From Streptomyces tendae (GTDB lineage: Bacteria; Actinomycetota; Actinomycetes; Streptomycetales; Streptomycetaceae): a stretch of 64,000 nt of DNA. The translations under genes were made by a program, and so were the position numbers. Shown here one piece after another: positions 33,861 through 41,343 of the stretch. Each line of letters opens with the position of its first letter. Position 1 is the first letter of the stretch. Under the pieces are notes generated by a model that had not been told where the DNA came from, made no database searches, and saw only the letters and a program-made list of their open reading frames with translations. The stretch lies in contig NZ_BMUY01000002.1 of assembly GCF_014650435.1 (NCBI RefSeq), forward strand, positions 682,001-746,000, given 5' to 3'.

Positions 33861-34077
33861 CGAGATCAGCCCCTTAGGGCCATCGCCGTGATGCGTCGTT
33901 GTACGACTGCATCAGGCTCCCGGGCGCGAGAAGCGCTGATGCACTGGTGAGCCAGCCCGCAGGACGGTAAGTTCCTCTCCGTAATAGCTCAACTGTTCGG
34001 TTTACCTGGGTGCACTACCGTCGGTGTGTGGTTCAGTTTCACGCGCGACTTACTGAGATGGGGTAGAGTCACGCAGC

Positions 34078-34911
34078 ATGAGCGAACAGCAGGATGCGCT
34101 TGAGGACCTTGAGTCCAGTGGTGTTCTCGCGGCCCTGGCATGGGCCAACGCGTCGGCTTACCGGCGCACCATGGAGGACTACGACCCCGACACGGGGCAT
34201 GATCAGGGCTGGGTTGGCTCTACCGCCCACAAGCTCTTCGTTGACCGACTGCACCGGGCGTTCTCCACGGGCAGGCACAGCGTGGATTCACCTGAGTCCG
34301 CATCCGCCGGCTTGGATCTAGTGGCCGCCGGACTGGCCCCGGGCGAGCACCGCAAGATGCCGCTCATCACCCCGGGCGTGGTCGTCTGGTCTCACCTCAA
34401 CCAGTCGCCGGGTTGGCGCTGTGGGGATTGGCGTTTCCTGCTCACCTCGTTTCCGTACGGAGAGAGCAACCGCATCCCCTGGCCGCAGAAGAGCCCCACC
34501 AAGCAGCGCGTTGCGTCGCAGGGGCAGCCGACCGGGTGGCTGGACCCTTACCCCACCCTGTTCGACGAGGAGACCGATTCTCTCGCCGCTGCCATCGAGG
34601 CACTGAGGGAAGAGGATGCGGAACTCAACGCGACAACGCTCATCGTCGCCCACAGTATTGAACGAGAGCTCGGCATCCGAGAACTTTACTTGGGGCGCTC
34701 TCGTTTGAATCGTGGGGGCGGAGATGCCTGGTACTGGAAGCATGATCTACTTGCCACCAACCCGGGAACTCCCACTGTCGAGCCGATTCCCACTTCGCCC
34801 GGCCCTCTTCCTGGGGCGCCCGGCGTCCAGGACGCACCCGTTCGCCTTCGCCGGCAGCCGTCGGAAGGGAGCGGAGAGCGTCACCAGGCGTCGGGAAAGA
34901 ACGACAAGTAA
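34078..34911 (+). CDS. Unknown AICE cargo protein paired with an XRE-ImmA gene
   Basis: The 277-residue soluble protein has no family I recognise. Features: acidic N-terminus (MSEQQDALEDLESSGVLAALAWANASAYRRTMEDYDPDTGHDQGWVG), a Trp/His-rich middle (VVVWSHLNQSPGWRCGDWRFLLTSFPYG), a predicted helical segment (DEETDSLAAAIEALREEDAELNATTLIVAHSIERELGI), a motif GGGDAWYWKHDLL, and a disordered Pro/Arg tail. A -10-like TAGAGT (34064-34069) places transcription about at the ATG, so it may be leaderless. The next gene starts 12 bp later, so the two form an operon. The base composition is less GC-rich than that of neighbours, suggesting recent acquisition. Confidence 0.8.
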   Translation: MSEQQDALEDLESSGVLAALAWANASAYRRTMEDYDPDTGHDQGWVGSTAHKLFVDRLHRAFSTGRHSVDSPESASAGLDLVAAGLAPGEHRKMPLITPGVVVWSHLNQSPGWRCGDWRFLLTSFPYGESNRIPWPQKSPTKQRVASQGQPTGWLDPYPTLFDEETDSLAAAIEALREEDAELNATTLIVAHSIERELGIRELYLGRSRLNRGGGDAWYWKHDLLATNPGTPTVEPIPTSPGPLPGAPGVQDAPVRLRRQPSEGSGERHQASGKNDK

Positions 34912-34923
34912 TGAAACGAGTGG

Positions 34924-36111
34924 ATGGTCATGAATTCCTCACGCCGCACAGATGTGCAGGTTGGTGACGTCTCTCGCCTTTTCGACGGACGACGTTTGAC
35001 GCTCGCGCGACAGCTTATCGGCTTGAGGAAGAACGCTCTCGCAGCAAAGATCGACAAAAGCCCCACCGCTGTCGCTGCGTACGAAAATAACACGAAACGT
35101 CCAGCTCCCGCGACGGTTGCGCAGCTATGCCTGACGCTTGGGGTGGATCCAGGTTTCTTCCTTCCCGGCCCACATCAGGCAGCCAGTGACTCTGTACCTC
35201 ACTTCCGTTCCTTGCGTTCAACGACACAGTTGGCGCGTGACCAAGCCTTCGCTTACGGGGTGATTTCTGGAGACGTAGGCGCAGCCCTCGAACGGCACGT
35301 CGAGTTTCCAGAACCTAATCTGCCGCGCCTGAGCGTCGATGTGGAAGATGAGTCCAGCACCCTTCCGGAGGAGGCGGCCCGCCTCCTCCGGAAGCACTGG
35401 GACATCGGCTCTGGGCCAGTTGGTCACCTGGTGCGTCTGGCGGAAAACCATGGGGTAGTGGTGGTTTTCAGCCCTGCACAGACCGCTGCCGTGGACGCCT
35501 ACTCCTTTGACGATGGCTATAGGCCCACGGTGGTACTCAACCCGGCCAAGGAGGATTACTACCGCCAGCGTTTCGATGTTGCCCATGAAATTGGACACCT
35601 CGTAATGCACGTGGACGCCGAACCGGGAAGCAAGGTAGTCGAGAACCAGGCTCACCGATTCGCAGCAGAACTCCTGCTCCCAGAAGACGAGTTGGGAGAT
35701 CTCCTGCCCAGCAAGGCAGACTGGAGAGTCCTGGCAAGACTAAAGGAGACTTACGGCGTAAGTCTTCAGGCTTTGCTGTACCGATCCCGAGCCCTGGGCG
35801 TCATGAGTGACGTTACGTATCGTAATGCAGTCGCTTATTTGTCATCGAAGGGATGGCGTCGCCGAGAACCAGGCGAGATGCCTGCCGTGGAGCAGCCGTC
35901 ACTTTACCCAAAGGCGGTAGAGATTCTTTCGAGCGTAGGAATGGATGAACTTTCATTGGCCAAGGAATCTCGGGTTACTCCAGGGCTATTCCGAACAGTG
36001 ACGGCCAGGGCCCCCGTGCGCGAGGAGCTATTTCTTGCGACTCAAGAAATCGAGAGCACAGACGGAGTTATCCCTCTATTTCGAAGCAAGGATAATGAGC
36101 CCGGGACTTAG
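34924..36111 (+). CDS. XRE regulator fused to an ImmA/IrrE metallopeptidase
   Basis: The 395-residue protein has an N-terminal XRE helix-turn-helix (LTLARQLIGLRKNALAAKIDKSPTAVAAYENNTKRPAPATVAQLC, about 27-71), a linker, an ImmA/IrrE zinc-peptidase domain with HEIGH at about residues 221-225 (FDVAHEIGHLVMH) and downstream NQAHRFAAELLLPED supplying a further metal ligand. A C-terminal helical part is of unknown role. Such fusions cleave or control phage-type repressors and DNA-damage responses. It is 12 bp behind the unknown gene, its likely partner. The coding sequence is noticeably AT-richer than the chromosome. ATG 34930 is an alternative start. Confidence 0.88.
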   Translation: MVMNSSRRTDVQVGDVSRLFDGRRLTLARQLIGLRKNALAAKIDKSPTAVAAYENNTKRPAPATVAQLCLTLGVDPGFFLPGPHQAASDSVPHFRSLRSTTQLARDQAFAYGVISGDVGAALERHVEFPEPNLPRLSVDVEDESSTLPEEAARLLRKHWDIGSGPVGHLVRLAENHGVVVVFSPAQTAAVDAYSFDDGYRPTVVLNPAKEDYYRQRFDVAHEIGHLVMHVDAEPGSKVVENQAHRFAAELLLPEDELGDLLPSKADWRVLARLKETYGVSLQALLYRSRALGVMSDVTYRNAVAYLSSKGWRRREPGEMPAVEQPSLYPKAVEILSSVGMDELSLAKESRVTPGLFRTVTARAPVREELFLATQEIESTDGVIPLFRSKDNEPGT

Positions 36112-36122
36112 GCCCCGGGCTC
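36097..36122 (+). terminator. Hairpin overlapping the XRE-ImmA stop
   Basis: 9-bp stem GAGCCCGGG (36097-36105) with its complement (36114-36122); the TAG stop lies in the 8-nt loop. It is followed by GATCAATT. Confidence 0.65.
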
Positions 36123-36144
36123 GATCAATTGCTGGATGACTGCG

Positions 36145-36184
36145 CACGGACTCAGGTCGGGGCAATATCAGATCTGAGTCCGTG
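36145..36184. terminator. 11-bp inverted repeat downstream of the unknown minus-strand gene
   Basis: CACGGACTCAG (36145-36155) pairs perfectly with 36174-36184 across an 18-nt loop. It lies between convergent genes and most likely ends the transcript coming from the minus strand. Confidence 0.5.
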
Positions 36185-36250
36185 TCTGGCTGCCTCTGAC
36201 ATCGGAAGACCAAACGTGATGAGCCGTCTACTCCGCAAAATGCCTGGAGG

Positions 36251-36667
36251 CTACGACTTCTCACGCGATCGGGGAACGGCGATGTGTAGCTGCTGGAGGC
36301 CGTGCATCGCAGCGTGAAACGCAGCCGCGATTTCGCGTGCCCTCTCCTCGGTATCGATCGGCCACATCGAGATGTATTCAGATCCAATGTTGGCCTGCGC
36401 CACAGTGCCATCCAAGACCAACGCTTCAGCTGCGGACTGCAGGACGGTCATCGCCTGGTCCGGAAGGTAGGGCTTGCGGCTGGCCATGGCGTCAAGCTCC
36501 ACCTTCCAGCCCTGCCCATGGCGAGCGATGCACACAAAGATCGCATCGTCGGTCTTGGCTTTCTTGTACGCAGCGCGGTGGGCTTCCAGCTCAGTGCAGT
36601 CGGGGATGAGGGCAGCTTGGAGAGGCGTTCCAGGCGTTGGCATGACTCCATGGTCGCAGGGGTTCAT
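36251..36667 (-). CDS. Unknown AICE protein downstream of the Nudix gene
   Basis: From ATG 36667 the protein has 138 residues (an ATG at 36643 gives 130). It contains AALIPDCTELEAHRAAYKKAKTDDAIFVCIARHGQGWKVELDAMASRKPYLPDQAMTVLQSAAEALVLDG and a C-terminal helix EERAREIAAAFHAAMHGLQQLH, looking like a compact alpha/beta protein. No family is recognised. It begins about 56 bp after the Nudix stop on the same strand, so the two are probably co-transcribed from the korSA-facing promoter and may share the immunity/regulation role. Confidence 0.7.
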   Translation of the reverse strand: MNPCDHGVMPTPGTPLQAALIPDCTELEAHRAAYKKAKTDDAIFVCIARHGQGWKVELDAMASRKPYLPDQAMTVLQSAAEALVLDGTVAQANIGSEYISMWPIDTEERAREIAAAFHAAMHGLQQLHIAVPRSREKS

Positions 36668-36722
36668 GCCGTTGATCAGGTGAACACCCGTGATTCCGCC
36701 GTTGTGAGGGACTGATGTCAGC

Positions 36723-37151
36723 TCAGGCGGATTTGAGCAGGTGGCAGCCGTCGTGCGAGCGGACGTGGGGGGTGCACGCGGCATCCAGAGCATCGAGCAC
36801 GCGCACGGCGTAGACCTCCCCCATCACGTTCTCGACTTCCTCGGCGGTCAGCCACTCCACAGCGGTCGACTCGCTCGACGTCCGCTCTGCACCATCGATC
36901 GGCCGGCACAGGAAGACGAGGGCCACCACACCCCGGCTGATGTTCTTGTAGACCCCGGTCAGCCGCTCGACTGAGACGCGGATGCCAGTCTCTTCGAGCA
37001 CTTCCCGGACCGCCCCGTCCTCGGGGCGCTCATCCAGTTCGAGGACACCACCGGGCGGTTCCCAGGTGCCGTTGTCCGCACGCCGGATGACCAGGACGCG
37101 CCCGTCATCCCGCACTACTACGCCAGCGACCGAGACTGAGTGAAGCGGCAT
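36723..37151 (-). CDS. Nudix hydrolase, Pif-like AICE immunity factor
   Basis: The 142-residue protein is a single Nudix domain with a perfect box: G35-x5-E41-x7-R49-E50-V-L-E53-E54-T-G56-I. Nudix enzymes hydrolyse nucleoside diphosphates linked to another group, using Mg2+ on the REVLEE glutamates. In pSAM2 the Nudix protein Pif, next to the GntR gene korSA, blocks redundant transfer into a cell that already carries the element. Position (divergent from a GntR gene with a 58-bp shared promoter) and motif support the same job here; the biological role is inference by analogy. Confidence 0.83.
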   Translation of the reverse strand: MPLHSVSVAGVVVRDDGRVLVIRRADNGTWEPPGGVLELDERPEDGAVREVLEETGIRVSVERLTGVYKNISRGVVALVFLCRPIDGAERTSSESTAVEWLTAEEVENVMGEVYAVRVLDALDAACTPHVRSHDGCHLLKSA

Positions 37152-37175
37152 TGACGCACCCTCCGGGTAGCGTTG

Positions 37176-37189
37176 CTTATGTACATGAG
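37176..37189. promoter_or_regulatory. Putative KorSA operator between the Nudix and GntR genes
   Basis: CTTATGTACATGAG is a near-palindrome centred on GTAC. Its CTTATGTAC half recurs inverted at 38090-38098, before the transfer genes. The location in a 58-bp divergent promoter fits autorepression by the GntR protein. Confidence 0.5.
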
Positions 37190-37209
37190 CCTAGGAGGAA
37201 CAGTAGGAC

Positions 37210-37986
37210 ATGCCCACGCCTTCCCGAGACTCAGGAAAGCCGAAGTACCTACAGATCGCAGACGACCTGGTTCAACAGATCAAGGAACAGGTCCTCGCTC
37301 CAGGTGAGCAGGTGCCCAGCGAGTCCGATCTCATGAAGAAGTACGGGGCGTCCCAAGGGACGGTCCGCAAGGCGTTCGCTGAGCTGCGCGCCACAGGGCT
37401 CATCGAGACACGTCACGGCAAGGGCTCGTATGTGAAGCGGCGCCCTCCTGTGCGGCGAAAGTCCTCGGACCGCTTCCGCCGGTCCCACCGGACGGCGGGC
37501 AAGGCGGCCTACCTGGCAGAGGCAGAGCAGGCGGGCAGCACGCCCAGCGTGAGTGTGCTCTATGTCGGGCCGACCGAGGCCCCGGACGAGATTGCGGAGC
37601 GCTTGTCCGTCCCGGTCGGCGCGAAGGTGCTATCACGGCGTCGCCTGTACTTCAGCGACGGCATCCCCACCGAGGAAGCCACTTCCTACCTTCCCTGGGA
37701 CATCGCAAAGGACATCCCTGAGCTGTTCGAGGAGAACCCTGGCGGCGGTGGAATCTACGCCCGGCTTGAGGAGCACGGGCACACCCTGAAGGAGCTGTCC
37801 GAGACGGTTCGCGTTCGCCTCGCGACCAAGCACGAGATCGGTGCGCTGAGCCTGAGCCCGGGATCGCCCATCATTCATCTGACGCGGAACGCCGAATCTG
37901 AGGCGGGTCGAGTCATCGAGGTCTGTGACACGTTCATGGCCGCTGACCAGTTCGTTTTGGAGTACCGCATCCCTGCGGGGGACTGA
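37210..37986 (+). CDS. GntR/HutC-family regulator, KorSA-like
   Basis: The 258-residue protein has a GntR winged helix (YLQIADDLVQQIKEQVLAPGEQVPSESDLMKKYGASQGTVRKAFAELRATGLIETRHGKGSYV, about 13-75) and a UTRA ligand-binding domain (about 105-250, EIAERLSVPVGAKVLSRRRLYFSDGIPTEEATSYLPWDIA). In pSAM2 the related KorSA represses the activator of replication and transfer, keeping the element silent. AGGAGGAAC is upstream of the ATG. It is followed by a 10-bp stem terminator. Confidence 0.88.
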   Translation: MPTPSRDSGKPKYLQIADDLVQQIKEQVLAPGEQVPSESDLMKKYGASQGTVRKAFAELRATGLIETRHGKGSYVKRRPPVRRKSSDRFRRSHRTAGKAAYLAEAEQAGSTPSVSVLYVGPTEAPDEIAERLSVPVGAKVLSRRRLYFSDGIPTEEATSYLPWDIAKDIPELFEENPGGGGIYARLEEHGHTLKELSETVRVRLATKHEIGALSLSPGSPIIHLTRNAESEAGRVIEVCDTFMAADQFVLEYRIPAGD

Positions 37987-38007
37987 TCGCCCACCTCCTA
38001 GGCCCCC

Positions 38008-38038
38008 AACCCGCCGCACGATATTCGCGCGGCGGGTT
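38008..38038 (+). terminator. Terminator after the GntR gene
   Basis: 10-bp stem AACCCGCCGC (38008-38017) with its complement (38029-38038) and 11-nt loop, 21 bp after the stop. Confidence 0.75.
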
Positions 38039-38040
38039 GA

Positions 38041-38098
38041 CTCATGTAGAGGAGTTGGGCACTCTCTTACATGTCACTCCTGCACATGAGTACATAAG
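38041..38098. promoter_or_regulatory. Cluster of CATGTA/GTACAT half-sites before the transfer operon
   Basis: CTCATGTA (38041-38048), CTTACATGT (about 38067), GCACATGAG (38082-38090) and GTACATAAG (38090-38098) resemble halves of the site at 37176. This is the expected place for regulator binding that keeps the transfer genes off. Confidence 0.45.
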
Positions 38099-38113
38099 TG
38101 CAGGTGCTGTCGT

Positions 38114-38317
38114 GTGGATCACTGCGTGACCTGCATGAACGGGCGTCGAATCTCCAGATGCGACGCCAAGGGGCCCGGGACAGAGCGGGCCGAGGGCGCA
38201 CCCGACCCTGGTCATTCGGGAGGGCTTAGACCGAAAGGTCACGTCTCCATACGCCTGAAACGGGAGCCCGTGTTCCCGAAGGAGACACCGCACTGCCTCA
38301 CCCAGCCGCAGCACTGA
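38114..38317 (+). CDS. Possible small Cys-rich peptide, uncertain
   Basis: GTG at 38114 opens a 67-codon frame beginning MDHCVTCMNGRRISRCDAKG, with CxxC and a third Cys as in a small zinc knuckle, but the rest is low-information and no clear ribosome-binding site precedes it. It sits in a 420-bp gap between the GntR gene and the first certain transfer gene. It may be real or only a leader; evidence is weak. Confidence 0.3.
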   Translation: MDHCVTCMNGRRISRCDAKGPGTERAEGAPDPGHSGGLRPKGHVSIRLKREPVFPKETPHCLTQPQH

Positions 38318-38334
38318 CTGCGGCCGGTTGCCTC

Positions 38335-38359
38335 CGCTGCACGTCTCGTACGTGCAGCG
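38335..38359. other. 10-bp hairpin in the transfer-operon leader
   Basis: CGCTGCACGT (38335-38344) pairs with 38350-38359 over a 5-nt loop. It may be a terminator or attenuator before the small transfer genes. Confidence 0.45.
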
Positions 38360-38406
38360 CTGAGGGGAGCCGGAACGGGCCGGCCCCATACCGAGGGGAG
38401 ACCGCC

Positions 38407-38589
38407 ATGCCGAAGTACCACTTCACCGCCGTAAAGCTCGCAGACCACCTGGCCCCCGGGTACGTCAGGAACGCGCACGGAACGTTGACCGCGTCATCGC
38501 AGCAGGCCGCCAAGAAGGCGGTCGAGCGCAGCCTGCGTAGCAGGGGTTACGACCCCACGACCGGCACCATCACGATCACCCGGATGTAG
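38407..38589 (+). CDS. Small AICE protein, 60 residues
   Basis: ATG at 38407 with GGGGAG upstream. MPKYHFTAVKLADHLAPGYVRNAHGTLTASSQQAAKKAVERSLRSRGYDPTTGTITITRM looks like a compact beta-alpha-beta protein. I do not recognise a family. It is followed by a strong hairpin, so it may be expressed separately from the genes behind it. Confidence 0.65.
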   Translation: MPKYHFTAVKLADHLAPGYVRNAHGTLTASSQQAAKKAVERSLRSRGYDPTTGTITITRM

Positions 38590-38623
38590 GCATCCCGCCT
38601 GCCCCACACCCCATAGACGGCGC

Positions 38624-38653
38624 GCGCCCCCGGTGCTGGAACACCGGGGGCGC
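38624..38653 (+). terminator. Terminator
   Basis: 12-bp perfect stem GCGCCCCCGGTG (38624-38635) with its complement (38642-38653) and 6-nt loop. Confidence 0.8.
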
Positions 38654-38691
38654 TGTTCGGGCCGTTTCACCTGCTAGGGAGACCACGACCC

Positions 38692-38955
38692 ATGAACCAC
38701 ATCGTCACTGTTCAGGACGCTGTTACCGCGTTCGCCGACTTCATGGAGCCGACGGACGCCGAGCTGGACGCGATCGAGCAGGAGATGCCCGTCATCCTGG
38801 CGGACGTCGACCTGCTGGACGCGCACATCGTCACCCTCGACCGCACGCCGACCGAGCTGGACGACCGGCGCATCCGCCGGGCCCGCCGCCGGGCGCTGGC
38901 CGCCCGGGTTTCGCTGGTCAACCGCGCGGCCGGCCGGGCGGGGGGTGCGGCATGA
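38692..38955 (+). CDS. DUF6284-type AICE protein
   Basis: The 87-residue acidic/basic helical protein is MNHIVTVQDAVTAFADFMEPTDAELDAIEQEMPVILADVDLLDAHIVTLD followed by an Arg-rich helix (RRIRRARRRALAARVSLVNRAAG). This pattern is familiar from actinomycete integrative elements; the DUF number is from memory. No biochemical role is known. AGGGAGACC precedes the ATG. Its stop overlaps the next start (ATGA). Confidence 0.75.
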   Translation: MNHIVTVQDAVTAFADFMEPTDAELDAIEQEMPVILADVDLLDAHIVTLDRTPTELDDRRIRRARRRALAARVSLVNRAAGRAGGAA

Positions 38956-39224
38956 CGTACGGCGCGCGGTTGTCCAACAGCTTCCACGGTGAGTGGGAGC
39001 TGTACGTCGTCACCGACCGGATGAGCCTGGACTGGCCCGAGCACTCGTTCGGGCGGACCGGGCCAGTCCCCACGGTGCAGGAGCGGGTGGATGCTCTGGC
39101 CCAGCTCGGTTACGTCCTCGCGGACGGCGCCGTGTGGGAGTGGCAGGAGTGCTCCACCGGGGTCATGGATCGCGTGGAACTGCTGGCGTCCGTGGACGTC
39201 CGGCGCAAGGACGGTGCGGCATGA
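38952..39224 (+). CDS. Small AICE protein (DUF6303-like)
   Basis: The 90-residue protein MTYGARLSNSFHGEWELYVVTDRMSLDWPEHSFGRTGPVPTVQERVDALAQLGYVLADGAVWEWQECS reads as a small beta-rich domain with many aromatics. It resembles a family common in Streptomyces mobile elements; the name is from memory. It is coupled by 4-bp overlaps to both neighbours, so belongs to the transfer operon. Confidence 0.72.
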   Translation: MTYGARLSNSFHGEWELYVVTDRMSLDWPEHSFGRTGPVPTVQERVDALAQLGYVLADGAVWEWQECSTGVMDRVELLASVDVRRKDGAA

Positions 39225-40342
39225 GCGCCACCGAGACGACCGGGGCGAAGCTCACCCGTGTACAGGTCGGGGTGCTGGCCGCCGCGTTCGTGCCGATGCT
39301 GGCCACGGGCGTGTTCGGCGGGATCGGCACGTACAGCAACATTGGCCACGCCTACGGCAAGGGCACCGCGCTCGGGGCGCTCGCCGCCGGTGAGGGGGCC
39401 ACCGCCGTGCTCGCCCTGGTCCTGCTCGGGCTGACCATGCTGGGCCAGTCCTCCCCGCGCATCGTCCGGCTCGGGCTGTGGGCGCTGCCGGCCGCCGCCG
39501 CCGTGATGGGCGCGATGGCCGCCCCCGATCCGGGGCGGACCGTGATCTACGCCCTGACCCCGATGGGCATGTCCGTCTCGGCCGAGGGCATGGCGTTCCT
39601 CGCCCGGCGGATCGTGGTGCACACCGACGGCCGCGACGCGGAGAACGAGCGTCGCACCGCCGACCTGGTGCAGGCCCTGGCCTACCACCGTGCCCGCGCC
39701 ACCCAGCACCCCAGCGACCGCGTCAAGAAGTGGTCCGAGCGGAAGTCGTGGCGCCTGGCCCGCAAGGTCGGAGTCGGGGACACCGCGCTCGGATCGAGGC
39801 TGCTGGACGTGCAGCGCGACCGCGTCACCGCCGGCGCGGACACCGCCCTCGCCTCGATGTTCGGCGGCACCGTGCTCGATCCCACCCCGGTCACGAATGC
39901 GGATAAAACCACCAAGACCGATATGAAACGGTCTATGGCTGACCTGCCGGAATCGACGCCGGCCCCAGTGGTGACGCTGACCCGGCTGACCGTGCCCGAT
40001 CCGGTCGCAGTCGACCTGGGCAAGTCGACTCCGCTCCTCAAGCCGCTCCCGCCGGTCGACCCCACGCCGGTCGCCTCGATCGAGCCGCGCACCGCGCCGG
40101 CGGAGTCGACCCGACCGCGCCGCGCCACCGGCCGTGTGCCGGACGCGGCCAAGCCGACCCGACCGAAGCGCACGCCGGAACAGTTGCTCGCCGAAGCACG
40201 CAAGGCGACGGCCGACTGGCCCGACGCGAAGGTGACCGCCGAGGGCATCCGCCGGGAGGTGCGCACGTCGCCGGCGAACGCCCGGATGCTGCGGGACACC
40301 CTGCTCGCCGAGCGGGCCGCTACGGCGGCTGAGGTCGCGTGA
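39221..40342 (+). CDS. SpdB/DUF2637-type membrane protein of the transfer region
   Basis: The 373-residue protein has four predicted helices in residues 10-140 (VGVLAAAFVPMLATGVFGGIGTY, ALAAGEGATAVLALVLLGLTML, LGLWALPAAAAVMGAMAA, VIYALTPMGMSVSAEGMAFLA), then a charged cytoplasmic tail with a Pro/Thr-rich linker and a C-terminal helical domain (TPEQLLAEARKATADWPDAKVTAEGIRREVRTSPANARMLRDTLLAERA) resembling a small DNA-binding unit. SpdB-type proteins are needed for spreading of AICEs and conjugative plasmids through the recipient mycelium. It is coupled to the genes on both sides. Confidence 0.83.
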   Translation: MSATETTGAKLTRVQVGVLAAAFVPMLATGVFGGIGTYSNIGHAYGKGTALGALAAGEGATAVLALVLLGLTMLGQSSPRIVRLGLWALPAAAAVMGAMAAPDPGRTVIYALTPMGMSVSAEGMAFLARRIVVHTDGRDAENERRTADLVQALAYHRARATQHPSDRVKKWSERKSWRLARKVGVGDTALGSRLLDVQRDRVTAGADTALASMFGGTVLDPTPVTNADKTTKTDMKRSMADLPESTPAPVVTLTRLTVPDPVAVDLGKSTPLLKPLPPVDPTPVASIEPRTAPAESTRPRRATGRVPDAAKPTRPKRTPEQLLAEARKATADWPDAKVTAEGIRREVRTSPANARMLRDTLLAERAATAAEVA

Positions 40343-40665
40343 TGGGGGCGCTGCCGGTGTTCCGGTGGCGCCTGGCCCCCGACGGCTACGCCACCCGCCG
40401 CCAACTCCGCGCCCGCGGGCTGCGGCCCGGTGGCCAGGGGGTGGCCGCGCAGCTCGAACGGCCGCGCCGCCGACGGGAACCGCTGGTCGCCTACCTCTAC
40501 CGCGTCGACCTCGCCAAGCCCGTACGGCCGATGACGCCGGGCCGGTGGGCCGCGCTCGCGGCGGCGAACCGGGCCCGCCGCACCTGCCCGCAGTGCCACC
40601 GGGATGCGGGCTACGTCATCCCTGCCTCGCTCGGAACCTGCGTGCCCTGCCACGACACCACCTGA
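40339..40665 (+). CDS. RRQ-type small AICE protein with a zinc ribbon
   Basis: The 108-residue basic protein has a start segment WRLAPDGYATRRQLRARGLRPGGQ common in AICE small proteins and a C-terminal zinc ribbon formed by CPQC ... CVPC. It probably binds nucleic acid or a partner protein in the transfer region. The start overlaps the upstream stop (GTGA). Function unknown. Confidence 0.75.
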   Translation: MMGALPVFRWRLAPDGYATRRQLRARGLRPGGQGVAAQLERPRRRREPLVAYLYRVDLAKPVRPMTPGRWAALAAANRARRTCPQCHRDAGYVIPASLGTCVPCHDTT

Positions 40666-40680
40666 CCTGAGAGGACACCG

Positions 40681-40920
40681 ATGGCCAACCGCTTCACCTT
40701 CAACCGTGGAGGCGACTTCGCGACGCTGACCGCCGAGGCGGTCATCCTGCGGGCCGGTACCGACCGCGCCGAGCCCGCCGTAGCCGTGCGGATCAGCGGC
40801 GGCGGGCAGAGTCGGCTGATCTACGTCCCCCTCGACCGGCTTGAGGAGCTGGTGACCGGCATCAGGGACACCGCCCGCCAGGCCGCCGCCGACTTCAACC
40901 AGGGCCCGAGGAGCGTCTGA
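40681..40920 (+). CDS. Small AICE protein, 79 residues
   Basis: GAGAGGACACCG precedes the ATG. MANRFTFNRGGDFATLTAEAVILRAGTDRAEPAVAVRISGGGQSRLIYVPLDRLEELVTGIRDTARQAAADF looks like a beta-sheet with a C-terminal helix. No family is recognised. It lies 15 bp after the zinc-ribbon gene and 2 bp before the next, within the transfer operon. Confidence 0.72.
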   Translation: MANRFTFNRGGDFATLTAEAVILRAGTDRAEPAVAVRISGGGQSRLIYVPLDRLEELVTGIRDTARQAAADFNQGPRSV

Positions 40921-40922
40921 CC

Positions 40923-41240
40923 ATGCGCAACGCCGATATCCGCCGGTTGGATCGTGCGATCCAGACGACGGAGAAGAAGTTGGAAGCGGTCCGCCGGGGT
41001 GAGTGGTGGCCGCTGACCGGCAGTGAACGCCGGGCCATGGCCCGCGCGCTGGCCGTCGGTGGCTACAAGGTCGCCCGGGGCCGTAGCGCCGGCCGTGAGG
41101 AACGCCGGATGGACACCACCGGCAACAGCGCCGAAATGCGGCTGAACGCAGAGCTGACCGCCCTGCACGCCGAACGGCAGCGCCTCATGACCGAGGCCGC
41201 CCGCAGCAAGGCGGCCAAGAAGTCGCCGGGCTGGTTCTGA
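40923..41240 (+). CDS. Small helical AICE protein, 105 residues
   Basis: MRNADIRRLDRAIQTTEKKLEAVRRGEWWPLTGSERRAMARALAVGGYKVARGRSAGREER, then a second helix (NAELTALHAERQRLMTEAARSKAAKK). Heptad-like charge spacing suggests coiled-coil association. No family is recognised. It starts 2 bp after the preceding gene and lies 103 bp before the DNA translocase gene. Confidence 0.72.
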   Translation: MRNADIRRLDRAIQTTEKKLEAVRRGEWWPLTGSERRAMARALAVGGYKVARGRSAGREERRMDTTGNSAEMRLNAELTALHAERQRLMTEAARSKAAKKSPGWF

Positions 41241-41343
41241 CCAGCCGTTTCAGTACCGGGGTGGCCGCTCTTTCCACGGACCCGGCCACCCCGGCTCACT
41301 CCCTTACTCCCGCCCCGAAGGGGCAGTCAGGAGCAGTCCCAGC

